Part shown: one piece after another, positions 39,442-48,929 of the stretch
Position numbering within the stretch: position 1 is the stretch's first letter
How the letters are laid out: every line of letters starts with the position of its first letter
From: JAOUJD01 sp963841815
Lineage (GTDB): Bacteria > Pseudomonadota > Gammaproteobacteria > Burkholderiales > Burkholderiaceae_F
DNA length: 64,000 nucleotides
Direction: 5' to 3'
Assembly: GCA_963841815.1 (NCBI GenBank)
Contig: CAWJEE010000015.1
Coordinates: 124,001-188,000 of the forward strand
Notes under the pieces: generated by a model
What the model saw: the letters and a program-made list of their open reading frames with translations, nothing else
Database searches by the model: none
Told to the model about the DNA's origin: nothing
Translations under genes and position numbers: made by a program

Positions 39442-41340
39442 ATGCCAAAGAACTACGCAATGGGGGGCCGGGTGTCCGCGGCGCGGCCCGGCGACCTGCC
39501 GCGAACGCCGCAGCCCCTGCGCGCGCGCCTGGGGGCGCTGCGCAACCTGCCCCCGTTCCTGAAACTCGTCTGGCAGACCAGCCCGGCGTTGACGCTGAGC
39601 CAGGGCCTGCTGCGGATCGTTCGTGCCCTGCTGCCGGTCGTGACGCTTTACGTCGGCAAGCTGATCATCGACGAGGTGGTGCTGCTCGCCGGGGCGCCGT
39701 CCGCGCACGAGACGCTGCGCGACTGGCTCGCAAGCGGGGCGCTCGACCGCATCGGCGGGCTGCTCGCACTGGAGTTCGGGCTTGCGGTTGCGTCCGACGT
39801 GCTCGGCCGCGTCGTCTCCCTGCTCGACTCGCTGCTGTCCGAGCGCTTCAGCAACGAGACCAGTCTGCGGCTGATGGAACACGCCGCCACGCTTGACCTC
39901 GAGGACTTCGAGGACAGCGAGTTGCAGGATCGCCTGGAGCGTGCGCGCCGGCAGGCGGCCGGGCGCACCAGCCTGATCGGGCAGCTCTTCGGCCAGGCGC
40001 AGGACGTCATCACCGTCGTGAGCTTCGCCGCCGGGCTGCTGGTGTACGCGCCGTGGCTCATCGTGCTCCTTGCCATCGCGCTCGTGCCGGCGTTCATCGG
40101 CGAGGCGCACTTCAACGCGCAGAGCTATTCGCTCAACTACGCCCGAACTCCGGAGCGGCGGGAGCTCGACTATGTTCGGCAGACTGGAGCGAGCGTCGAG
40201 ACGGCCAAGGAGGTGAAGATCTTCGGCCTGAACACGTTCCTGATCGAGCGCTACCGGACGCTGGCCGAGAGCTTCTTCGACGCCAACCGCCGGATCGCGA
40301 TGCGGCGCGCGGGCTGGGGCAGCTTGCTCACCGCGATCGGAACGCTGGCCTACTACGTCGCGTATGCCTACATCGTCTGGCGCACGCTGCATGGCGAGTT
40401 TTCCATCGGCGACCTGACGTTCCTCGCCGGCTCGTTTCGCCGCCTGCGCAATCTGCTCGAGAGCCTGCTGATCGGCTTCTCGCAGGTCGCGAGCCAGGCG
40501 CTCTACCTGGACGACCTGTTTTCGTTCTTCGAGATCCAGCCCGAAATCGTTCCGCCGCCGAACCCGCGACCGTTCCCGGTGCCGATCGAGCACGGCTTTG
40601 CCTTCGAGAACGTGGGATTCCGCTACCCCGGCGCCGAGCGCTGGGCGGTGCGCAACCTGACGTTCGAGCTTCGCGCCGGGGAGATCCTCGCGCTGGTGGG
40701 CGAGAACGGCGCTGGCAAGACGACGCTGGTGAAGCTGCTCGCACGCCTCTACGACCCGGACGAAGGCCGCATCCTGCTCGACGGCCACGACCTGCGCGAA
40801 TACGACCTGTTCGCGCTGCGCGCCAACATCGGCGTCATCTTCCAGGACTTCGTGCGCTACCACTTCACGGCCGCGGACAACATCGCGGTGGGCCGGATCG
40901 AGGAGCGCGACGACCGTGCGCGCATCGTCGAGGCTGCAGAACGCAGCCTGGCCGATGAAGTCATCCGCAAGCTGCCGGATGGATACGATCAGGTGCTCGG
41001 CAAGCGGTTCCGGACCGGCATCGATCTTTCGGGTGGAGAGTGGCAGAAGATCGCCATCGCGCGCGCCTACATGCGCGATGCGCAGCTGCTGATCCTCGAC
41101 GAACCGACGGCTGCGCTCGATGCGCGCGCCGAGTACGAAGTGTTCGAGCGCTTCAAGGAACTGAGCCGCGGCAAGACGGCCGTGCTGATCTCGCACCGGT
41201 TTTCCAGCGTGCGCATGGCCGATCGCATCGTCGTGCTGGTCGACGGCGCCGTCGAGGCCGAGGGTACGCACCAGCAGCTGGTGCAACAGGGCGGGCGCTA
41301 TGCCGAGCTGTTCGAGCTGCAGGCGGCGGGGTACCGATAG
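39442..41340 (+). CDS. ABC transporter, fused permease and ATP-binding protein
   Basis: 632 residues. An N-terminal exporter transmembrane domain (about six helices, residues 40-340) includes RIVRALLPVVTLYVGKLII and SLLTAIGTLAYYVAYAYIVW. The C-terminal ATPase has Walker A VGENGAGKTTLV, Q-loop IGVIFQDFVRYHF, signature IDLSGGEWQKIA, Walker B LLILDEPTAALDA and the switch His in VLISHRF. It works as a dimer to export a lipid, peptide or drug. The start at 39442 adds a long cytoplasmic head that may be shorter in vivo. No substrate-binding partner is nearby. Confidence 0.9.
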   Translation: MPKNYAMGGRVSAARPGDLPRTPQPLRARLGALRNLPPFLKLVWQTSPALTLSQGLLRIVRALLPVVTLYVGKLIIDEVVLLAGAPSAHETLRDWLASGALDRIGGLLALEFGLAVASDVLGRVVSLLDSLLSERFSNETSLRLMEHAATLDLEDFEDSELQDRLERARRQAAGRTSLIGQLFGQAQDVITVVSFAAGLLVYAPWLIVLLAIALVPAFIGEAHFNAQSYSLNYARTPERRELDYVRQTGASVETAKEVKIFGLNTFLIERYRTLAESFFDANRRIAMRRAGWGSLLTAIGTLAYYVAYAYIVWRTLHGEFSIGDLTFLAGSFRRLRNLLESLLIGFSQVASQALYLDDLFSFFEIQPEIVPPPNPRPFPVPIEHGFAFENVGFRYPGAERWAVRNLTFELRAGEILALVGENGAGKTTLVKLLARLYDPDEGRILLDGHDLREYDLFALRANIGVIFQDFVRYHFTAADNIAVGRIEERDDRARIVEAAERSLADEVIRKLPDGYDQVLGKRFRTGIDLSGGEWQKIAIARAYMRDAQLLILDEPTAALDARAEYEVFERFKELSRGKTAVLISHRFSSVRMADRIVVLVDGAVEAEGTHQQLVQQGGRYAELFELQAAGYR

Positions 41341-41487
41341 CCCGTAACGGCGCAAAGCACCGGCTGGTTCGCCGAGTGCGTTACCCCTCGTTACTTCTTC
41401 GTCGTGCACGCGCCTCCACCGGCAGGCGTTGTAAGCGCATTGGCGCACGTTTTCGCGTCAACGCCGTTGTGCTTCGAGGAGACCTTC

Positions 41488-41709
41488 ATGTCACGTCGTC
41501 TATTGGCTTTGAGCGCGCTGGCTGCCGGTGCGGCCGCCTTGTCCGGCTGCGTGGTCCTGCCGCTGGAGCCCGGCTACGGCTACGGCAATGGCTATGGCTA
41601 CGGTCCCCCGGCCGTCCGCGTGGCGCCGCCGGTGGTGGTCGTTCCGCCACCGCGCCATCGCTATCGGTCCGGCGGGTATTACGGCGGGTACTACGGCGGG
41701 AATCAGTAG
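41488..41709 (+). CDS. small Gly/Tyr-rich lipoprotein
   Basis: 73 residues from ATG 41488 (GAGGAGA ahead). The lipobox is ALSGC near residue 20. The mature part repeats GYGYGNGYGYG and ends SGGYYGGYYGGNQ, a low-complexity, surface-exposed type common in Burkholderiales. It stands alone; a weak CGTTAC direct repeat lies near 41379. Function unknown. Confidence 0.68.
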   Translation: MSRRLLALSALAAGAAALSGCVVLPLEPGYGYGNGYGYGPPAVRVAPPVVVVPPPRHRYRSGGYYGGYYGGNQ

Positions 41710-41852
41710 GGCCGGGAGCCCGCCATTTAGACGGTTCTACCTCCAATGCCCCCGCTCTGACGCGAGGCATGGCATCTCTCGCGCTGCCTACGATGATGGA
41801 ATTGTCCGGCGCAAGGAAGCGCTGGGCGACAGTACGCAGACAAGGAGGAACC

Positions 41853-42239
41853 ATGGTCACGCGTAAAACGAAAGCCACGGGCACCAGGCGGCGTGCAGTG
41901 CGGCCGGAACCCCGGCGCGCGCCGACCGTCCCGGAAGTAGCACCCCGGGTCGCCGAGGTGAAAGAGCGGCTCGGTGCGGCGGGGCACAAGTTGCAGCTGG
42001 CAGGAGAGAAGTTCCAGGTCGCCGGCCAGGCCGCGACGAAGTTCGCGCGCAGTTACGTGCGTGAAGTGTCCACCGCCGCGAAAGCCTCGCGCGAGCCGAT
42101 GCATGCGCTCTGGCGCAACTTCCGGCTGGCGGGGCGCCACATCGCCCGCGATGCGGTTGAGATGTGGCAAGAAATGGCACCGGCTCGCAGGGTGCTGAAG
42201 CTGCCTGTCGTGCGCAGGGCCGGTCGACCGGCCGCGTAG
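41853..42239 (+). CDS. small basic helical protein of unknown function
   Basis: 128 residues with an excellent AGGAGG site. A basic head (TRKTKATGTRRRAVRPEP) is followed by amphipathic helices (EVKERLGAAGHKLQLAGEKFQVAGQAATKF, then EVSTAAKASREPMHALWRNF). The helix pattern is like phasin or H1-type proteins, but no family is certain. It lies 144 bases after the lipoprotein gene. It is the last plus-strand gene before the two-component operon in the opposite direction. Confidence 0.65.
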   Translation: MVTRKTKATGTRRRAVRPEPRRAPTVPEVAPRVAEVKERLGAAGHKLQLAGEKFQVAGQAATKFARSYVREVSTAAKASREPMHALWRNFRLAGRHIARDAVEMWQEMAPARRVLKLPVVRRAGRPAA

Positions 42240-42343
42240 CGCACCGGTAGTGCCGCAGCAGCAGTAGCGCAGCAAGGTCGCGGCGCTGTCCGCCTCTCCT
42301 GCTCGAAGAGCGGGGGAGACGGCGGCGCCGTTGCCTTTTTCGG

Positions 42344-43752
42344 CTATTGGCTCGGGAACGTGACGAGAACGCTAGTTCCTTTGCCGGCATGTCCGTCGCG
42401 AAGCTCCACCCGCGCCCCGTGCGCACGCGCGACCTCGCGCACGATCGCCAGTCCCAGCCCGCTGCCGCCCCCGGTCGACCCGGGGATCCGGTAGTAGCTC
42501 TCGAACACGCGCGCGCGCAGTTCCTCGGGGATGCCCGGCCCTTCGTCGCAGACCTCGAGCGTCACCGCGCCGCGCTCCTCGCGCAGCGTCGACGTCGATG
42601 GCGCTGCGCGTCCGGCGCGTAGCGCACGGCGTTGTCGAGCAGGTTGCCGACGAGGCTCGCGAGCTTCTGGAGATCGCCTTGCACCTCGGCCGTGCCGCCG
42701 GCGGGCGTGCACGTCACCGTCACCTTCAGCCCGCGCGCGCCGATGCGCGGCTGCAGCGTCTCGACCGCCTCGCCCGCAAGCTGGCGCAGCGACACCGGCT
42801 CGTGGTCGGGCGCCGCGGACGCCGACGCGCGGTTGTAGGCGAGCATCTGTTCGGCGAGGTGGATCGTGCGGTCGAGCGCGACCAGCATGCGGTCGAGCGA
42901 GGCCTGCCGCTCGGCCGGGCTGCCCGCGCGCGCGGCGTTCTGCGCGTGCACCTTCAGTCCCGCCAGCGGCGTGCGCAGTTCGTGCGCGGCATCCGCGGTG
43001 AAGCGGCGCTCGCGCTCGAGCGCGCTGGTCAGCCGGTCGAGCAGGCCGTTCAGCGCGTCGAGCACCGGCGCGATCTCGGCCGGCACGCGCGGCAGCGACA
43101 CCGGCGTCAGCGCGTCGGCCTGCCGCGTCTCGATCTGCTGCGCCAGCTTCCCGAGCGGCGCGAGGCCGTAGCCGATGAGCAGGCCGAGCAGCACCAGCAG
43201 CACCGGGATGCCGATCACGAGCGGCTCGGCCGCGGCGTAGGCGAGCTTCCCGGACAGCTCGGTGCGGATGTCGCTGCGCTCGGCGACCTGGATCCACAGG
43301 CTGCCGGAGGGCAGAGTGAACACGCGCCACGTCAGGTCTCCCGTAGGCCTGGTCGCTGTAGCCGGCGGCGAGCGGCGCGAACGGCACATCGGGCGCGGAG
43401 GCGGAGCGCACGAGCAGCTGCCGGTCGGCGGTCCACACCTGGAACGCGATCTTGGTCTCGTAGTAGTGGCCTTCGATGCGCTGCGCGTCGTGCTCGCCCG
43501 CCTCGATCGGCCCGGACAGCTTGATCACGATCGGCGCGCGACGGTGGCGTGCTCGACCTGGCGCGCGAGGAAGGTTTCCAGCACGCGCGCTGACGTGGCG
43601 AGCCGCGCGTCGAACAGCTCCTGCGCCTCTTCCTCGCTGCCCTCGAAGCTCATCCACGCCGCGACGCCGAGCACGGCGAGCAGCGTGGCGATGGTGCCGG
43701 CGAGCAGCACCGCACGGATCGACCGCGCGCGGCGTGGCGCGGAGGCGGTCAT
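42344..43752 (-). CDS. sensor histidine kinase, QseC-like (three frameshifts)
   Basis: The start at 43752 overlaps the response-regulator stop (ATGA). The order is N-terminal membrane helix (RAVLLAGTIATLLAVLGVAAWM), a periplasmic sensor region (KIAFQVWTADRQLLVR), a second membrane helix (LVIGIPVLLVLLGLLIGY), HAMP-like linker, H-box TADAAHELRTPLAGLK, N-box VGNLLDNAVRYA, and G-boxes CDEGPGIP and GSGLGLAIV. Frame changes occur near 43540, 43345 and 42605. All motifs remain, so assembly indels are likely and the kinase is probably functional. Confidence 0.78.
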
Positions 43753-44426
43753 GCCTGCGCGCCAGGCTGCGGCGGGTCGGCGATGTAGCCGACGCCGCGC
43801 ACGGTGCGGATCACTTCCGGGTAGAGCTTCCTGCGGAGCTTGTGGATGTGCACGTCGACGCTGTTGCTCTCGACGCCGCTGTCCCAGCCGTACAGGGAGT
43901 CCTCGAGCTGCGCGCGCGACAGCACCTGCCCCGCGCTCTGCAGCAGCTTCTGCAGCAGCATGAACTCGCGCCGCTGCAGCGTCACCGGCTGGCCTTCGTA
44001 TGTCACCGTGAGCGCCGCCGGGTCGAGCCGCAGCGGACCGTGCTCGATCACGTTGACCGCCGCGCCGCGCTGCCGCCGCTGCTGCGCGCGCACGCGCGCG
44101 AGCAGCTCGTCGACGTCGAACGGCTTGACCAGGTAGTCGTCGGCGCCGGCGTCGAGCCCGAGCACGCGATCCGACGCAGTGTCGCGCGCGCTCAGCACGA
44201 TCACCGGCACGGTGCCGCCTGCGCCGCGCACCGTGCGCAGCACCTCGACGCCGTCGACCTTCGGCAGGCCGAGGTCGAGCACGACGAGGTCGAAGGTGTT
44301 GGACTTCAGCGCCGCCAGCGCCTGCGCGCCGTCCGCCACCCACTCGACCGCGTACAGCGCACGCTCGAGCGTGTCGCGGATGCCCGCAGCCAGGAGGTCG
44401 TCGTCCTCGACGAGAAGAATGCGCAC
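43749..44426 (-). CDS. OmpR-family response regulator, QseB-like
   Basis: 225 residues. Receiver domain with acidic pocket LLVEDDDLLA, phosphoacceptor Asp in LVVLDLGLPKVDG, switch T/S in VIVLSARD, and Lys in DYLVKPFD. The C-terminal winged helix is present (LTPQ-type LQRREFMLLQKLL, VDVHIHKLRRKLYPE). It is first in the two-gene operon with the kinase. A strong terminator of the upstream operon lies just before its start (44437-44475). Confidence 0.92.
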   Translation of the reverse strand: MRILLVEDDDLLAAGIRDTLERALYAVEWVADGAQALAALKSNTFDLVVLDLGLPKVDGVEVLRTVRGAGGTVPVIVLSARDTASDRVLGLDAGADDYLVKPFDVDELLARVRAQQRRQRGAAVNVIEHGPLRLDPAALTVTYEGQPVTLQRREFMLLQKLLQSAGQVLSRAQLEDSLYGWDSGVESNSVDVHIHKLRRKLYPEVIRTVRGVGYIADPPQPGAQA

Positions 44427-44436
44427 GAGTGAGAGA

Positions 44437-44475
44437 GGAAAAAAGCCCGGCGCGAGAATACTCCCGCGTCCGGGC
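44437..44475 (-). terminator. Rho-independent terminator of the TPR/SDR operon
   Basis: Stem GCCCGG...CCGGGC with inner CGCGGGAG/CTCGCG pairing, followed on the minus strand by TTTTTTCC. It ends the operon read from 48791 and separates it from the two-component genes. Confidence 0.75.
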
Positions 44476-44532
44476 CGTTCCAGCGAGCGCTTCGCGCGAT
44501 CGACGAATGCTCGAAGGGCGCCCGGTGGCTGC

Positions 44533-45186
44533 TCAGGACTTGTCCTTGATCTTCGCGAGCAGTTCGGCGATCTCCTTGCGGCGGCCCTCGTCGGCGAGCG
44601 GTCGGTCGGGCCGCGCCGGCGCCTGCAGCGCGCGCTCCAGCGCCTTCTTCGCGTTCGCGTAGTCGCCCTTGCGGAACAGGAAGTCGCCGTAGAAGAAGTT
44701 CGGATCGATGCCGTCCGGGTTCAGCTTCAGCGCGGTCTCGAGCATCTCGCGCGCCTTCTTGTCGTCGCCGAATCCGATGGGCCAGCCGGGCACCTGGTAG
44801 TACAGCGAGCCGAGGCTGGTGTAGGCCGAACCGGAAAGTGCCTTCGGGTCGATCGTGAGCGCGTGCTCGAGGGCGGCCTTGGCGTCCTTCACGAGCGACA
44901 GCGCACCGACGCCGCCCTTGGCGCCGGCGTAGCTCGACACGATGATCCCGTACCAGATGTCCGCTTCGGCGCGGTCGGCGTACTTCGCGCGCACCGAGGT
45001 CGCCGTCTTCGACAGCGTCTCGAACGCCTTCTCGTGGTCGGCGACCGGCTTGCGGTACTTGATCTCTTCCCACTCGCGCTGCAGCGCGCGCACTTCGTCG
45101 TCCACGGCGGCGTTCGCCTGAGAAGCGAACAGGACCACGAGCGCCGCGAGCGAGTACATCAGCATGGCCAGGGGTTTCAGCGTCAC
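44533..45186 (-). CDS. exported TPR-repeat protein
   Basis: About 217 residues from GTG 45186 (AAGGAGG ahead; it overlaps the SDR stop). A signal peptide, LMYSLAALVVLFASQANA, is followed by TPR-like helices: LVKDAKAALEHALTIDPKALSG, KKAREMLETALKLNPDGIDP and NAKKALERALQAP. It is the last gene of the AMP ligase operon. Such proteins often act as periplasmic scaffolds. An ATG ten codons further in is an alternative start. Confidence 0.8.
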   Translation of the reverse strand: MTLKPLAMLMYSLAALVVLFASQANAAVDDEVRALQREWEEIKYRKPVADHEKAFETLSKTATSVRAKYADRAEADIWYGIIVSSYAGAKGGVGALSLVKDAKAALEHALTIDPKALSGSAYTSLGSLYYQVPGWPIGFGDDKKAREMLETALKLNPDGIDPNFFYGDFLFRKGDYANAKKALERALQAPARPDRPLADEGRRKEIAELLAKIKDKS

Positions 45187-46038
45187 GGGGAGCCTCCTTC
45201 TGAAGATTGAATGGACGTGGGAAGTCGCGCCGGCCGCGGCTTGCCGCGACGCGCGAAGTTGCGGATGGTGTCGAGCTGCTTGCGCAGTCCGTTGTCGACG
45301 AGCCCGGGCAGCACCTGGTTGACGCGGGCGAAGAATTTCTCGGGCATGCCGAGCAGCCGTTCGCGGACCGGGCGGCGCAGCAACGCGACGAGCTCGTGCG
45401 CCACCCATTCGGGCGCGTCCATCGCGGTGCCGAGTTCGTCGTTGAGCGCGGTGAGCGCGTCGTCGTTCAGCGCCGTGCGCGTGGCGCGCGGCGCGAAGTA
45501 CAGGACGCGGACCGGCCCGTCGGCCAGTTCGCGGCGCAGCGCCTCGGTGAAACCGCGCAGCGCGAACTTGCTCGCGCTGTAGCTGGCGCAGCCCGGGTAG
45601 CCGAGGTAGCCGTAGATCGAGCCGACGTTGACGATCGTCGCGCTCGCGCGCCGCTGCAGCTGCGGCAGCAGGCGCTGCGTCAGCAGCATCGGCGCGAGCG
45701 CGTTGACGTCGAGGATGCGCTCGACCGACGCTTCGCTCTGGTCGGCGAACCACGCGAACTCGCTGGTGCCGGCGTTGTTGATCAGCAGGTTGATGTCGAA
45801 CCCGGACGCCGCCTGCACGACCGCGTCGCGGCCTTCGGCCGTCGTGAGGTCGGCCAGCACGACGCGGCAGGCGAGTCCGCGGCCGTTCGACCGCCCTTGC
45901 GGTGGCCGCCAGGCGCGCCGCGTCGCGGCCGACGAGCAGCAGCACCGCGCACTGCGGCGCGATCGCCTGCGCGATGGCGGTGCCGATGCCGCCGCCGCCG
46001 CCGGTGAGGATCGCGAAGTACGGAGGAGCAGCGCTCAT
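45183..46038 (-). CDS. short-chain dehydrogenase/reductase (one frameshift)
   Basis: The N-terminus reads YFAILTGGGGGIGTAIAQAI, a cofactor loop of TGxxxGIG type. A frame change near 45885 then leads to VLADLTTAEGRDAV, the NNAG motif (LLINNAGTSEFAW) and the catalytic YSASKFALRGFTEAL (Y-x3-K) with the preceding Ser in VNVGSIYGYLG. The end has the classical hydrophobic tail. It overlaps the oxidase gene (46035) by four bases and the TPR gene start. NAD(P)H-dependent reduction or oxidation of a product in this operon is likely. Confidence 0.82.
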
Positions 46039-46714
46039 GCCGCCTTCCTGATCGCCACCGCGTCGAAGCGCGGCAGGCCGCGGAAGATGTCGCCGTAGAG
46101 GCGGTACACCATGTTCGCGGCGTGCGTCACGGCGGCCTGGTCGTCCGGGTCCTGCAGGCGGTCCATCAGCCCGGCGAAGAAGCGCACGTGCTGCTGGTCG
46201 AGCGCGCCGTGCGACGTCAGGTAGGTGAACGCCTCCGGCGGCAGTTCGAGCGCCGTGCGGATCGCCTGCGCCGCGTTGGTCGCGAGCGCGGTGCTGGTGC
46301 CCTCGAGCACGTGCACCATGCCGAAGAAGCCGACCGGATTGCGGCGCGCGATCGTGTCGTAGACGTAGGCGACCATCAGCTCGGTCGCGGCCGACGGCGT
46401 GCCGTCGCGCACGAGCCGCGGGTCGCCGCCCGCGGCGGCGATGTCGTTGAGGATCCACTCCTCGTGGCCCGCTTCTTCGGCGATGTACTCGACGATCGCC
46501 GTGCGCAGCCAGCCTTTCGACTCGGGCAGGCGGCTGCCGCACGCCATCAGCAGCGGCACCGTGTGCTTGACGTGGTGATAGGCCTCGGTCAGGAAGGCGA
46601 GGTACTGCGCGCGCGTGATCCGGCCCGCGAGGGCAGTCGGCGATCACGGGAACGGCGAACAGTTCGGCGCGCGCGCGGCGCGGTCTGCTGCGCCAGCACT
46701 TCAAAGTACGGCAT
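46035..46714 (-). CDS. haem-oxygenase-like diiron oxidase / iron-containing redox enzyme (two frameshifts)
   Basis: Starts MPYFEVLAQQTA at 46714. Frame changes near 46690 and 46632 lead to RAELFAVPVIADC and then to MACGSRLPESKGWLRTAIVEYI. Ligand-bearing helices are visible: AEEAGHEEWILNDI (E-x2-H), and TSHGALDQQHVRFFAG (H...H). This fits the TenA/PqqC-like or HDO superfamily, which includes UndA (alkene-forming fatty-acid oxidase). It overlaps the ligase gene at its start and the SDR at its end. An oxidation of the ligase product is likely; the reaction is unknown. Confidence 0.75.
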
Positions 46715-48172
46715 GGACGGGCACTCCTGTGGAGTCTTCGTAGAGGGATTCGAGCTGCGCGCCGTAGCGCTGCCACACGGCGTCGCGACGGGCGCGGCCG
46801 TTGGCGGTGGCGAGTCCGTTGGCGGTGCTGAAGCGGCGCGTCGGCGCGCACCCAGACGGCGATGCGCGCGTAGTCGGGCAGGCGTTCGTTGGCGGCGCGC
46901 ACGGCGGCGGCCAGCGCGATGTCGGGAACGGCAGGCAGCGCGGGCACGAGCACCGCGGCGAGCTGCGGCCGCGCTTCGCCGAACACCACCGCCTGCGCGA
47001 CGGCCGGCGCCACGGCAAGTTCGGCTTCCGGCCACTCGGGCGCGACGTTGCGGCCGAACGAGGTGATCAGCTGGTGCTTGCGGCGGCCGTCGATGTGCAG
47101 GAAGCCGTCGGCGTCGACGTGGCCGAGGTCGCCGGTGCGCAGCGCCTCGGGCCCCGGCGTTCGGTGCCGAGATAGCCGAGGAAGCCGCGTCGTCGACGAC
47201 GATCTCGCCGTCGTCGATCCGCACGCGCGCGTGCGGCAGCGGCCGGCCGACGCTGCCGGGTCGGCTCGCGCCCGGCACGTTGAGCGCGACGACCGAGGCG
47301 CACTCCGACAGTCCGTAGCCTTCGTAGGCCGGAATGCCGGCGACCGCGCGCGCGGTCGATCAGCGCCGGCGAGACCTTGGCGCCGCCGACCGCGGCGAAG
47401 CGCAGCCGCGTCGGCGCGCGGCGCGCCGGCTTCGATGACGGCGGTCAGCGCCGACAGCATCTGCGGCAGCAGGATCACGCTGTCGGCCTGCCAGTGCTCG
47501 ATCGCGGCGAGCGCGACGCGCGGGTCGAAGCCGGTCGAGCCGCCGACGCCCACCGTCGCCGAGCGACGGCACGCAGCAGGTCGCACCGCGCGGCCAGCGG
47601 GGCGTAGACGCCGGCGATGTTTTCGAGCAGCACCGCGAGCGGCAGCAGCGAGAGGTGGCGCTCGATGCCGACGCCCTGCGTGGCCGCCACCAGCGACGTG
47701 GCGACCGCGCGCTGTTGGGCGGCGCTCAGGCACACGCCCTTCGGCGTGCCCGTGGTGCCGGATGTGAACGTGATCTTCGACGTGCCGGCGGGCAGCGCGA
47801 CCGGCGTTGCGGCGGTCCGCCGGAACCAGGGCAGCGAGCGTGCCGGGCAGGTTGCCGCCCGTCACGAAGCCGAGTGCGTGGGCAACGCCGGGCGCCTCGC
47901 ACAGCAGCGCGTCCATGCCGGTCGCGCCGGCCGCGTGCTGCAGTTGCCCGAGCGTGAAGAACGCCGGCAGCGGCACCAGCGGCACCTGCGCCCGCACCGC
48001 GGCGAGATCGGCCACCACCCAGTCGATGCCGTTGTCTGCGATCAGGCCGAGCACGCGCGGGCGCGGCGCGGTCGAGCGCGGCGGCGAGCTGCTGCACGCG
48101 CGCCTCGAGGGCGGCCGCGGACAGCGACTTGCCGGCGCCGCAGAGTGCGGCGCGGTCGTGCGCTTCAATCAT
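46701..48172 (-). CDS. AMP-dependent acyl-CoA synthetase/ligase (several frameshifts)
   Basis: The start MIEAHDRAALCGAGKSL is at 48172, 5 bases after the hemolysin-family stop. Motifs lie in different frames: TFTSGTTGTPKG (P-loop) near 47755, LLPLAVLLENIAG, VGVGGSTGFDPR near 47530, LRTGDLGHVDADGFLHIDGR near 47110 (motif with catalytic Asp) and RFSTANGLATANGRARRDAV near 46810 (Lys region). At least six frame changes are needed. Every conserved block is preserved, so the gene was probably intact in the organism and the frames are damaged by indel errors, although decay is not excluded. The 3' end overlaps the next gene by 14 bases. Confidence 0.75.
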
Positions 48173-48176
48173 CAGG

Positions 48177-48791
48177 CTATGCCGTCCGCAGCGCGTGACC
48201 GATGCGGCCAGCCACCACGATCGGATCGTTGGCGTAGTAGCGGCCCCAGCGCGCGCCGCGATCGGGCAGTCGCGCGGGATCGGCCGGCGCGAGTTCGAGG
48301 GGCTTGAGCCCCATCCGGGCAAAGGCGTTGCGCAGCTCACGCGTGGCGGTGAAGACGACCCACTCGTAGCCGAGGCGGTGCAGGTGGCGCGCGAGCAGCG
48401 GGATCAGAGTACGGCCCATGCCGGCAGAGGTCGCGGCGAGGTTGCCGACTTCGACGATCGATTCGCGCTCCACGTCGTAACGCGCGAGCAGGTGCTCGAC
48501 CGGCGCGTCGAGGTACTGCTCGAGGAACAGGCGACGGCCGTCGGCCGGCGTGTAGCCCGCGGCGGCGCGCCAGCGGTCGAGCGCGTCGCGCACGCCGAGC
48601 AGGTAGGGCGAGAAGTGCGCGATGCGCGCGCCGTGGGCCTGCTCGAATCGCGCCCCGATGAACTGCTCGCACGGGGTGCGCAGCGGATGCGTCGGGTGGA
48701 TCGGTTCGAGCCGCGGCGAACTCGCGCGCCTGCGGCTGGCGACCCGCACGCTGTGCCCGCTCGTGGCGGCGATCGATGAGGCGATCTGCAT
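48177..48791 (-). CDS. thermostable hemolysin family protein (GNAT-like)
   Basis: 204 residues. It carries the T_hemolysin signatures CEQFIGARFEQAHGARIAHF, VEVGNLAATSAGMG and NDPIVVAGRIGHAL. The middle (RHLHRLGYEWVVFTATRELRNAFARMGL) has the look of an acyl- or acetyl-transferase (GNAT/LuxI-like) fold, so the hemolysin name may mislead. It is the first gene of the ligase-oxidase-SDR-TPR operon. The role in that operon could be acyl transfer. ATG at 48791 has GGAGGGCC ahead. Confidence 0.82.
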   Translation of the reverse strand: MQIASSIAATSGHSVRVASRRRASSPRLEPIHPTHPLRTPCEQFIGARFEQAHGARIAHFSPYLLGVRDALDRWRAAAGYTPADGRRLFLEQYLDAPVEHLLARYDVERESIVEVGNLAATSAGMGRTLIPLLARHLHRLGYEWVVFTATRELRNAFARMGLKPLELAPADPARLPDRGARWGRYYANDPIVVAGRIGHALRTA

Positions 48792-48929
48792 CGGCCCTCC
48801 TGGTTGATGGAGGCGATGCTAGGAAGGCCAAATTAACGCCGGATTAATCGACCGGCCAGGGACCGCCGTCCGGGTGGACTAGCGTCTTCGCTTACAGTGA
48901 GGCAACCCACTGATAAACAAGGCAGGCAC

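Noticed and set aside
38482..41448. 988-residue minus-strand open frame opposite the NYN and ABC transporter genes
   Set aside because: It is antisense to genes with clear motifs and its product is low-complexity; GC-rich shadow ORF.
42344..43752. Histidine kinase as a true pseudogene
   Set aside because: All catalytic boxes and both membrane helices are preserved across the frames and the partner regulator is intact, so indel error is more likely.
44533..48168. One continuous 1211-residue frame across the TPR, SDR, oxidase and ligase genes
   Set aside because: Only pieces of it match known motifs; the real genes switch frames, so the long frame is an artefact of high GC and frameshifts.
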